This document shows positions 24,254 to 30,839 of a DNA stretch of 41,991 bases, piece after piece; position 1 is the first letter of the stretch; each line of letters opens with the position of its first letter. The notes below the pieces were generated by a model. The model was given only the letters and a program-made list of their open reading frames with translations, was not told where the DNA came from and did no database searches. Source of the DNA: Pseudomonadota bacterium (lineage in GTDB: Bacteria > Pseudomonadota > Alphaproteobacteria > Sphingomonadales > Sphingomonadaceae). The DNA is taken from assembly GCA_023390415.1 (NCBI GenBank), contig JAEWCW010000179.1, positions 1-41,991 of the forward strand, given 5' to 3'. The position numbers were made by a program, and so were the translations under genes.

Positions 24254-25079
24254 GGTGAGCCGAAACCGCTGGTCGCCGCTGACCCTGCTTGCGATCCTCC
24301 TCGCGGCGGCGATCATGCTTGCGCCTTTGATCTGGACCCTTTTGCTGTCGCTCAAGCAGAACAGCACTTTGGTCGGCAACAGCGCCGCCGCGTTGTCGCC
24401 GCCCTACACGCTCGAAAATTACGCTGCGATCCTTCAGGGCAACCAGGTCTTCCGCTGGCTGATCAACAGCTTCGTCGTCTCGATCGGAACGACGATCGGG
24501 GTGCTCGCTCTGTGCAGCCTCGCCGGCTACGGCTTCGCCCGGCTGGACTTCCCGTTCCGGCGGACCCTGTTCATCTTCGTGCTCCTCGGGCTTGCAATCC
24601 CCGAGCAGGCGGTGATCCTTCCGCAGCACCAGCTGTTCGCCGAGCTGCGCCTGCACAATTCCTATCCCGGGCTGATCCTGCCGGGGCTTGCCGGGCCCTT
24701 CGGCGTCTTCTTCATGACCCAATATTTCCGCGCCATCCCGCGCGATCTCGACGAGGCGGCGATGCTCGACGGCGCCTCGCGCTTCACCACCTTCTGGAAG
24801 GTCCTCCTGCCGCTCACGCTGCCGGCCCAGGCGACGCTCGGCGTGTTCACCTTCCTCGCCTCGTGGAACAGCTATTGGTGGCCGCTCATCTCGGCGACCC
24901 GGAGCGACATGTACACGCTCACCGTCGGCCTCGCCGCGGCGCAGATGAATTATGCGCAGACCAGCGGCCTCGGCTTCCTGATGGCGCAGGCGGTGTTCGC
25001 GTCGATCCCGATCTTCATCGTCTACATCCTGTTCCAGAAGCAGATCGTCCGGGCGATGGCGGGGACGGCTGCCCGGTGA
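24234..25079 (+). CDS. Sugar ABC transporter permease (MalG/UgpE-like)
   Basis: This 281-residue partner permease has six membrane segments and the EAA loop DLDEAAMLDGASRFTTFWKVLLPLTLP. The N-terminal ATG at 24234 lies inside the preceding gene; the alternative would cut into the first helix. Its stop overlaps the start of the solute-binding protein gene (GTGA). Confidence 0.93.
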   Translation: MANVAAEVSRNRWSPLTLLAILLAAAIMLAPLIWTLLLSLKQNSTLVGNSAAALSPPYTLENYAAILQGNQVFRWLINSFVVSIGTTIGVLALCSLAGYGFARLDFPFRRTLFIFVLLGLAIPEQAVILPQHQLFAELRLHNSYPGLILPGLAGPFGVFFMTQYFRAIPRDLDEAAMLDGASRFTTFWKVLLPLTLPAQATLGVFTFLASWNSYWWPLISATRSDMYTLTVGLAAAQMNYAQTSGLGFLMAQAVFASIPIFIVYILFQKQIVRAMAGTAAR

Positions 25080-26386
25080 AGCGCCTCTTCCTCCTTCTGG
25101 CGATCCTCATGGCCGGCAGCTGCAGCGACGCCGGCGGGGACGACCGCACCCAGATCTACCTGCAGCGCTTCTTCGGCGAGTGCAGCGCCGAGTTCGGCGG
25201 CAGGACGGACCTGTCGGCGGTCGAGGGCGAGTGCGGGATCATCACGACGATGATCAACAAGTTCAACGCGGACAATCCCGATGTCCACGTCAGCAGCAAC
25301 GTCGTCGCCTGGCCCGGCTATCCGCAGCTCAACGCCCAGCTCGCGGCGCGCGACCCGCCCGATCTGGTGACGATGCACACCGGGATGATCCCCGATTATG
25401 CGGCGGAGGATCTGCTCGAGCCGATCGAGCCCTATCTCGCCGAGGCCGGGCTGACTCCAGCGGCGCTCACCGAGGCGAGCCGAAGCGCGGTGAGCATCGG
25501 CGGCCATCTCTATGGGCTTCCGTTCGACACCCATGGCGGCCTCTTCCACATCAACACAAGGCTGTTCGAGCAAGCCGGCCTGATGCGGGGCGGCGAGCCC
25601 GTCCTGCCGACCTCCCCCGAGGAGATGATGGCCCAGGCGCGCCAGTTCACCGAGCGCACCGGCAAGCCCTACCTGATCCAGAGCCTGGTCGGCGACAACG
25701 CCTATGCCGCCCGCAACCTCTACACCTACCTGCTCGCGCAGAATGCGGTCTTCTTCCCGAACCCGCGGCAGATCCGGCTGCAGACGCCCGAGGCCGCGCG
25801 GATCGTCGATTTCTTCCGCGCGATCACGGCGTCGGGGACGAGCACGCGCAACCAGGACACGCCGGCGGCGATCGCCAGCTTCGTCTCGGGGGAAGGCGGC
25901 ATCTATCCCACCGGGACCTGGATGATCGGCCAGTTCGAGGCCGAGGCCAACACGCCGGGGCGCCCGCTCTACCGCTCCTACACGGTCTATCCCTATCCGA
26001 GGCTGTGGGGGCAGCAGGTCGCCTATGTCAGCGGCCATGCCTGGGTCGTTCCGAAGCGCGAGCGCACGCCCGAGCAGCGCCGCGCCATCGCCCGCTTCTT
26101 CCGCTTCGTCGCCGATCACAATTTCGACTGGACCCGGACCGGCCACCTCCCGGCATTCCAGTCGGTGGTCGAAAGCCCCGCCTTCCGGGCCCTGCCCCAT
26201 CGCGCCAACATCGCCCAGGTGGCCGACACCGGGCGGCCGCTGCCGAGCGGAGTCCTCCGGCAGAATGCGATCGAGGGCCTCGTCGGCGAGGAGGTCGCCG
26301 CGGCGTTCAACGGCCAGAAGACGACTCGGCAGGCGCTCGCCGACGCCGAGCGACGGGTCAACGAACTGCTCCGGCTGACGGAATGA
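25076..26386 (+). CDS. Sugar ABC transporter solute-binding lipoprotein
   Basis: This 436-residue family-1 extracellular solute-binding protein would deliver the sugar to the two permeases. It has a short signal (VKRLFLLLAILMAGSC) with a lipobox Cys at residue 16, so it is probably anchored in the membrane rather than free in the periplasm. Characteristic segments are NKFNADNPDVHV, WPGYPQLNAQLAARDPPDLV, GHLYGLPFDTHGG and GTWMIGQFEA. Two further cysteines (FFGECSAEF, GECGIITT) could form a disulfide. GTG start 25076 overlaps the previous stop. The binding protein is last in the operon, the reverse of the usual order. Substrate unknown; no glycosidase or TonB receptor lies nearby. Confidence 0.9.
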   Translation: MKRLFLLLAILMAGSCSDAGGDDRTQIYLQRFFGECSAEFGGRTDLSAVEGECGIITTMINKFNADNPDVHVSSNVVAWPGYPQLNAQLAARDPPDLVTMHTGMIPDYAAEDLLEPIEPYLAEAGLTPAALTEASRSAVSIGGHLYGLPFDTHGGLFHINTRLFEQAGLMRGGEPVLPTSPEEMMAQARQFTERTGKPYLIQSLVGDNAYAARNLYTYLLAQNAVFFPNPRQIRLQTPEAARIVDFFRAITASGTSTRNQDTPAAIASFVSGEGGIYPTGTWMIGQFEAEANTPGRPLYRSYTVYPYPRLWGQQVAYVSGHAWVVPKRERTPEQRRAIARFFRFVADHNFDWTRTGHLPAFQSVVESPAFRALPHRANIAQVADTGRPLPSGVLRQNAIEGLVGEEVAAAFNGQKTTRQALADAERRVNELLRLTE

Positions 26387-26392
26387 GCGCGT

Positions 26393-26412
26393 AATTCGAT
26401 TTTCATCGAATT
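26393..26412 (+). promoter_or_regulatory. Operator-like palindrome upstream of arsR
   Basis: AATTCGAT (26393-26400) and ATCGAATT (26405-26412) form a perfect 8-bp inverted repeat around TTTC. It starts six bases after the ABC operon stop and ends about 40 bases before arsR. The AT-rich core stands out in this GC-rich DNA. Position and form fit an ArsR dimer site for autoregulation. A second, weaker repeat (CATTTC at 26441-26446 with GAAATG at 26457-26462) overlaps the start codon. Confidence 0.65.
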
Positions 26413-26453
26413 GAGGATTGACTCGGGCGCTGCCATCGGTCATTTCGTATTTT

Positions 26454-26786
26454 ATGGAAATGACGTCCGACACCGCCGTCTCGGCCCTGGCAGCCCTGGC
26501 GCAACCGCATCGGCTGGCGTTGTTCCGCCTCCTCGTCCAGGCAGGCGAGGACGGCCTCGCCGCCGGCGCGATCGCGCAGGCGCTTGGGGTGCCGAACTCC
26601 TCCTTGTCCTTCCACCTCGCCCAGCTCGGGAAGGCCGGGCTGGTCCGCCAGGAGCGGCGCCACCGCTCGATCATCTACCGCGCCGACTATGCGGCGATGG
26701 ACGCCCTCGTCGGCTATCTCATGGAAAATTGCTGCGCCGGCGCCGGCTGCGCCGCCGCGGCCGAAGATGAAAGGATTTCGGCATGA
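26454..26786 (+). CDS. arsR: ArsR-family As(III)-type repressor
   Basis: This ArsR/SmtB winged-helix repressor of about 110 residues has a recognition region LAAGAIAQALGVPNSSLSFHLAQLGKAGLVRQER. Its C-terminal segment YLMENCCAGAGC has three cysteines (C91, C92 and C97 counted from MTSD), much like the As(III)-sensing cysteines at the C-terminus of the Acidithiobacillus-type ArsR rather than the CVC motif of the plasmid type. It probably releases the palindrome at 26393-26412 when As(III) or methylarsenite binds. ATG 26454 or 26460 may be the start. It overlaps arsI by four bases (ATGA). Confidence 0.87.
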   Translation: MEMTSDTAVSALAALAQPHRLALFRLLVQAGEDGLAAGAIAQALGVPNSSLSFHLAQLGKAGLVRQERRHRSIIYRADYAAMDALVGYLMENCCAGAGCAAAAEDERISA

Positions 26787-27229
26787 AGCGCCTTCACATC
26801 CATGTCGGGGTCAGGGATCTCGACCGCTCCGTCGCTTTCTATTCCACCTTGTTCGCGGCCGAGCCGACCGTGGTGAAGGCCGATTATGCCAAGTGGATGC
26901 TGGACGATCCGCGCGTGAACTTCGCTATCTCGAGCGGCCAGCACGCCGCGAAGGGCATCGAGCATCTCGGCATCCAGGCCGAGGACGGCGCCGAGCTCGC
27001 CGAAGTCTATGCGCGTCTCCAGGCCGCCGATCGCCCGGTGCTGGACGAAGGCGCCACTACCTGCTGCTACGCCAAGTCCCGCAAGAACTGGATCGCCGAT
27101 CCCGACGGCGTGATCTGGGAGGCCTTCCACACCGATGGCGAAGCGACCGTCTACGGCGACAGCCCGGACATTGCCCGGCTCGCGGCCGCGGCGACTGCCG
27201 CGCCGTCCAAATGCTGCGCGCCCGCCTGA
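26783..27229 (+). CDS. arsI: ArsI-type C-As lyase (VOC family)
   Basis: ArsI is a dioxygenase-type VOC enzyme that cleaves the carbon-arsenic bond of trivalent organoarsenicals such as methylarsenite, giving arsenite. The 148-residue protein has the expected metal ligands: H5 (or H7) in KRLHIHVGV, H61 in GIEHLG and E113 in VIWEAFH. The vicinal cysteine pair C94-C95 (ATTCCYAKS) is where ArsI binds the arsenical. Further cysteines lie at the extreme C-terminus (SKCCAPA). The cadmium-induced CadI proteins are the nearest alternative name. It lies between arsR and an aquaporin in one tight unit. Confidence 0.9.
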   Translation: MKRLHIHVGVRDLDRSVAFYSTLFAAEPTVVKADYAKWMLDDPRVNFAISSGQHAAKGIEHLGIQAEDGAELAEVYARLQAADRPVLDEGATTCCYAKSRKNWIADPDGVIWEAFHTDGEATVYGDSPDIARLAAAATAAPSKCCAPA

Positions 27230-27236
27230 CGCAGGG

Positions 27237-27911
27237 ATGAAGGCACCCCTTCCCCGCCGGCTCGCCGCGGAAGGCGTCGGCGCCTTCTTCCTGTTCGCGA
27301 CGGTGATCGGCTCGGGCATCATGGCCGAGACGCTGTCGGCGGGGAACGAGGGGGTCGCGCTGCTCGCCAACACGATCGCCACGGGCGCGATCCTGTTCGT
27401 GCTGATCACCATGCTCGGGCCGGTCTCCGGCGCGCACATGAATCCGGCGGTGAGCATGGTTGCGGCGCTTCGCCGGGAGATGAGCTGGGGGGATGCGGGC
27501 GCCTACACGATCGCCCAGCTCTCCTTCGGCATATCCGGGGCCTGGGCGGCCCACCTGATGTTCGAGCGGCCGGTGCTTCAGCTTTCGCTCAAGGCGCGCA
27601 CCGGCATGGGGCTCCTGGCCGGCGAGGCGATCGCGACGTTCGGCCTGATCCTCGTCATCCTGAGCACCGTTCGGCACCGGCCGCAGGCGGTTCCCGCCAG
27701 CGTCGCGCTCTACATCGTGGCTGCTTATTGGTTCACCTCGTCGACGAGCTTCGCCAACCCCGCCATCACCGTGGCGCGCAGCCTCTCGGACAGTTTTGCC
27801 GGGATCGCGCCCGCCGGAGTCCCCGCCTTCGTCGCGGCGCAGCTGCTGGGCGCGTTCCTCGCCGCCGGGGCAGCGCTCGTCCTGTTCCCGAACGAGAGAG
27901 CGCGCTCCTAG
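27237..27911 (+). CDS. Aquaporin-family channel, AqpS-like
   Basis: This 224-residue major intrinsic protein has six membrane helices and two half-helix NPA motifs, HMNPAVSM (NPA at 69-71) and FANPAITVAR (174-176). The selectivity-filter Arg follows the second NPA (R181). It starts eight bases after the arsI stop. Channels of this group in ars operons (AqpS of Sinorhizobium) let neutral As(OH)3 or methylarsenite cross the membrane down its gradient. The likely role here is efflux of arsenite produced by ArsI. No arsB, acr3, arsC or arsH is present in the window. An in-frame extension upstream of 27237 runs inside arsI and is rejected. Confidence 0.88.
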   Translation: MKAPLPRRLAAEGVGAFFLFATVIGSGIMAETLSAGNEGVALLANTIATGAILFVLITMLGPVSGAHMNPAVSMVAALRREMSWGDAGAYTIAQLSFGISGAWAAHLMFERPVLQLSLKARTGMGLLAGEAIATFGLILVILSTVRHRPQAVPASVALYIVAAYWFTSSTSFANPAITVARSLSDSFAGIAPAGVPAFVAAQLLGAFLAAGAALVLFPNERARS

Positions 27912-28405
27912 TCAGTACCCGTCGGGCAGCGCCAGACGCCTTCGAGGCGCTGCTCAGCATGATCACCCTGGCGCTCGGTAAGGACGAGCTTGGCCGGCCA
28001 GCTCGTCGAGGTCTCGGCGCGCTCCATGTCGTCGGCGAGCCGGCCGATGCTGATCGCAAACCGCTCGCCCTCGAAGAAGCCGCCCGTCGCCCCGCTCGGC
28101 AGCGCCGCCCCCATCCGCACCGCAAGGCCGTTGATCCGCGCCACGCCGGTGCGTCCGGCCGCCGCAAACAGGATCCGGTTCCCAGCGGCGAATTCACAGG
28201 GGGCGGCGCCGCCCAGCCCCGCCTCGACGTCCCCGGGCTGGAGCGGCAACAGGTTCAGCACCGGCTCGGGCGCGGCCGGCTCCTCTTTCTGCGGCGTGGC
28301 AAGATTGCGCAGGTTGCGGTCGAACGCGGCATTCTCGTCGGCGCTTGGAACGCCGTCGCCGCAGCTGGCGAGCAAGGCGATCAGGAGCAGCCCGGCGCCG
28401 CGCAT
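27908..28405 (-). CDS. Putative lipoprotein of unknown function
   Basis: This 165-residue protein has a lipoprotein signal (MRGAGLLLIALLASCGDG, Cys at residue 15). The mature part has a Pro/Glu-rich linker (QKEEPAAPEPVLN), then a compact domain beginning GDVEAGLGGAAPCEFAAGNRILFAA with a second cysteine pair member near the end (VWRCPTG). The start codon overlaps the folE stop by one base (TGATG), so it is coupled to folE. Its stop overlaps the convergent aquaporin gene by four bases. Confidence 0.8.
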   Translation of the reverse strand: MRGAGLLLIALLASCGDGVPSADENAAFDRNLRNLATPQKEEPAAPEPVLNLLPLQPGDVEAGLGGAAPCEFAAGNRILFAAAGRTGVARINGLAVRMGAALPSGATGGFFEGERFAISIGRLADDMERAETSTSWPAKLVLTERQGDHAEQRLEGVWRCPTGTD

Positions 28406-29019
28406 CAATAGCCCATCAACGCGAGCACCTCGCGGCGGCTGCGCTCGTCGCTCCGAAACGTCCCCATCATCCGGCTGGTCGTCATCATCACGCCCGGCGT
28501 CCCGACGCCGCGCGCGGTCATGCAGGCATGGCTCGCCTCGATGACAACGGCGACGCCCTGCGGCTTCAGATGCTCCCAGATCGCGTCGGCGACTTGCGCC
28601 GTCAGCCGTTCCTGCACCTGGAGACGCCGCGCGAAGCCGTGGAGAACACGCGCCAACTTGGAGATTCCGACGACGCGCTCGCCCGGCAGATAGGCGATCG
28701 CCGCCTTGCCGATGATCGGCGCGAGATGATGCTCGCAATGCGACTGGAACGGAATGTCCTTGAGCAGAACGATCTCGTCATAGCCGCCGACCTCCTCGAA
28801 GGTGCGGCTGAGGTGCAGGGCCGGATCCGAGCCGTAGCCCGCCGCATATTCCTTCCAGGCGCGCGCGACCCGCTTGGGCGTGTCGAGCAGGCCCTCGCGG
28901 TCGGGATCGTCGCCGGCCCAGCGGATCAGGGTCCGCACCGCCTCGGCGACATCCTGCGGGACCTCGACCTTCCCGGGCTCGCTCACCAGGTCGCCATCTT
29001 CGGGATCGGGCACGGCCAT
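28405..29019 (-). CDS. folE: GTP cyclohydrolase I
   Basis: FolE converts GTP to 7,8-dihydroneopterin triphosphate, the first step of tetrahydrofolate synthesis. The 204-residue type IA enzyme has the zinc ligands C95 and H98 in SHCEHHLAP and C166 in ASHACMTARG, and the substrate-binding region GLLDTPKRVARAW. It is followed directly by a lipoprotein gene with overlapping codons. A tRNA-Arg gene lies 19 bp upstream on the same strand. Confidence 0.97.
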   Translation of the reverse strand: MAVPDPEDGDLVSEPGKVEVPQDVAEAVRTLIRWAGDDPDREGLLDTPKRVARAWKEYAAGYGSDPALHLSRTFEEVGGYDEIVLLKDIPFQSHCEHHLAPIIGKAAIAYLPGERVVGISKLARVLHGFARRLQVQERLTAQVADAIWEHLKPQGVAVVIEASHACMTARGVGTPGVMMTTSRMMGTFRSDERSRREVLALMGY

Positions 29020-29038
29020 CGTCGCTCCTAGTGAGAAA

Positions 29039-29115
29039 TGGTGACCCCGACAGGATTCGAACCTGTGGCCTACTGATTAGGAATCAGTTGCTCTATCCTG
29101 CTGAGCTACGGGGCC
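29039..29115 (-). tRNA. tRNA-Arg (anticodon CCU)
   Basis: The minus strand folds into a complete 77-nt cloverleaf. Acceptor GGCCCCG pairs with CGGGGTC, the D arm is AGCTC...GAGC, the anticodon stem ACTGA/TCAGT encloses the loop TTCCTAA (anticodon CCT), and the T arm contains GGTTCGAATCC. The 3' CCA is encoded (29039-29041). It reads the rare AGG arginine codon. Confidence 0.96.
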
Positions 29116-29151
29116 GAGCCTTGGCCGATGTGGCCGAGGCTGAGGGCAAAA

Positions 29152-29604
29152 TCAATTCTCCTCGCCGGGCGCGACCACCGGAAAGGGCAAGGGCGCGACC
29201 GGAATGCCGTCCTCGATCAGGCTTTCCGCCTGCGCGCGGGTGGCGCGGCCGTGGATCGCGCGCGCCTCCGACTCGCCGAGATGGATGGCGCGGGCCTCGT
29301 CGGCGAAGCGGTCGCCGACCGCTTCCGAGTGGGCGAGGATGCGCTTCTGCTCCGCCGCGAGCGCGGCCAGCGCGGTCTTCACCGCCTCGGAATCGCCGCC
29401 GAGAAGCTCCGGCCCGGCCCGCACCGAGCGGTTGCCCTTGGCGCCGACCGCGGGCGCCATCACCGCCTTGGAAACCTCCGCCGAGCCGCAGATCGGGCAG
29501 GAGACAAGGCCCTTTTCTTGCTGCGCCTCATAGTCGCCCGACGAGCCGAACCAGCCTTCGAAAACATGGCCTTGCGGACTACACTTGAGATCGAAGATGA
29601 TCAT
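29152..29604 (-). CDS. DUF1178 family protein
   Basis: This 150-residue protein begins MIIFDLKCSPQGHVFEGWFGSSGDYEAQ with a zinc-ribbon-like pair (KC..H, CPICGS) and a charged helical C-terminal half, matching DUF1178. The function is unknown. It overlaps the nitrilase gene upstream by four bases (ATGA) and ends the grxC-nitrilase-DUF1178 set, an arrangement that is frequent in alphaproteobacteria and suggests a link to thiol metabolism. Confidence 0.9.
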   Translation of the reverse strand: MIIFDLKCSPQGHVFEGWFGSSGDYEAQQEKGLVSCPICGSAEVSKAVMAPAVGAKGNRSVRAGPELLGGDSEAVKTALAALAAEQKRILAHSEAVGDRFADEARAIHLGESEARAIHGRATRAQAESLIEDGIPVAPLPFPVVAPGEEN

Positions 29605-30422
29605 TGCGGCAGCACGAACGGGCGGCGATGCTTCAGCACCGGAAGGCGCTTGCGCACCTCCTCGAGCTGGCCCAGGTCGAGCTCGGCGAAGCCGACTTCC
29701 TTTTCGGCCGTTCCCATGTCGAGCAGCACCCGGCCCCAGGGATCGACGACCAGCGAATGGCCGTAGGTGCGGCGTCCGTCCTCATGGGTCCCGCACTGGG
29801 CGGCGGCGATCGCGAAGCAGGCGGATTCGATCGCCCGGGCGCGGATCAGCACATGCCAATGCGCCTCGCCGGTCGGCACAGTGAAGGCGGCGGGAATGGC
29901 GATGGCGTCGACCCCGGACGCGCTCAGCGCCGCGTAGAGGCCGGAGAAGCGCAGATCGTAGCAGATCGAGAGGCCGAGCCGGCCGATCGGGGTCTCGGCG
30001 GCGACGGCCGCGCCGCCCGGCGCATAAGCCGCCGATTCCCGCCAGCTCTCGCCGGTATCGAGATCGACGTCGAACAGGTGGATCTTGTCGTAGCGGGCGC
30101 GGATCTCGCCTTTATCGTCGATCAGGAAGCCGCGATTGGCGAGGCGGCCGCCCTCCCCGCCCTTCAGCGCAAGCGAGCCGAGATGGACCCAGATCCCGGC
30201 CTCCCGCGCCGCATCGCGGACCGCGGCGAGCACCTCGTCCTCATCCTCGCTGCGGAGATGGGCCTCGGCGCGGGCGCGATCCTGGTCGAGCAGGCCGCTC
30301 ATCTCGGGCGTGAACAGCATCGAGGCGCCACCGGCCGCTGCCTCGCGCACAGCGCTTGTCAAGTCCGCGGCATTGGCGGCCGGCTCGGTGCCGGCGCGCG
30401 CCTGGTAGAGGGCGATCCTCAT
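29601..30422 (-). CDS. Carbon-nitrogen hydrolase (nitrilase/Nit1-like)
   Basis: This 273-residue nitrilase-superfamily amidase has the triad E40 (FTPEMSG), K113 (YDKIHLFD) and C154 (SICYDLRF). Closest in motif pattern are the Nit1-type deaminated-glutathione amidases, which remove glutathione damaged by transaminases. Its neighbour grxC, a glutathione-dependent protein, supports that reading. It overlaps both grxC and the DUF1178 gene by four bases, so the three are translationally coupled. Confidence 0.9.
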   Translation of the reverse strand: MRIALYQARAGTEPAANAADLTSAVREAAAGGASMLFTPEMSGLLDQDRARAEAHLRSEDEDEVLAAVRDAAREAGIWVHLGSLALKGGEGGRLANRGFLIDDKGEIRARYDKIHLFDVDLDTGESWRESAAYAPGGAAVAAETPIGRLGLSICYDLRFSGLYAALSASGVDAIAIPAAFTVPTGEAHWHVLIRARAIESACFAIAAAQCGTHEDGRRTYGHSLVVDPWGRVLLDMGTAEKEVGFAELDLGQLEEVRKRLPVLKHRRPFVLPQ

Positions 30423-30685
30423 TCCGCCGCCTGCTCCAGCAGCGCATCGAGGCGGCCATCGCGCTCCAGATCGTAAAGGTCGTCCGATCCGCCGACATGA
30501 CGGCCGTCGATGAAGATCTGCGGGACTGTGGTTCGGCCGTTCGCCCGTTGGATCATCTCGGTGCGCTTCTCGGCCTGACCGCTGATCTCATATTCCTCAT
30601 AATCCACGCCTTTCCCGTCGAGCAGCATCTTCGCGCGCATGCAGTAAGGGCAGGTGAACTTGCTGTAGATCTCGACGCGGGCCAT
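30419..30685 (-). CDS. grxC: Glutaredoxin 3
   Basis: This 88-residue glutaredoxin has the dithiol active site CPYC (C12-C15) and the glutathione-binding TVPQIFIDG and GGSDDLY. It reduces disulfides with glutathione. It heads the grxC-nitrilase-DUF1178 unit. In many alphaproteobacteria comF lies directly upstream; here comF is 2.7 kb away, separated by a large gene on the opposite strand. Confidence 0.95.
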   Translation of the reverse strand: MARVEIYSKFTCPYCMRAKMLLDGKGVDYEEYEISGQAEKRTEMIQRANGRTTVPQIFIDGRHVGGSDDLYDLERDGRLDALLEQAAE

Positions 30686-30839
30686 CTCTCACTCCTGGCG
30701 GGGCTCGGCCCTGAGGTGCGGACCGGCCAGTTTCTTGTCAACGGTGGAGAACGCCCGCTTCCGCGCAACGTGCCGCCCCAGAAGAGGCTGGCGATTTAGA
30801 TCCGGACGCGCGACACTGCTTCCCGGGGAGGGAAATGCG

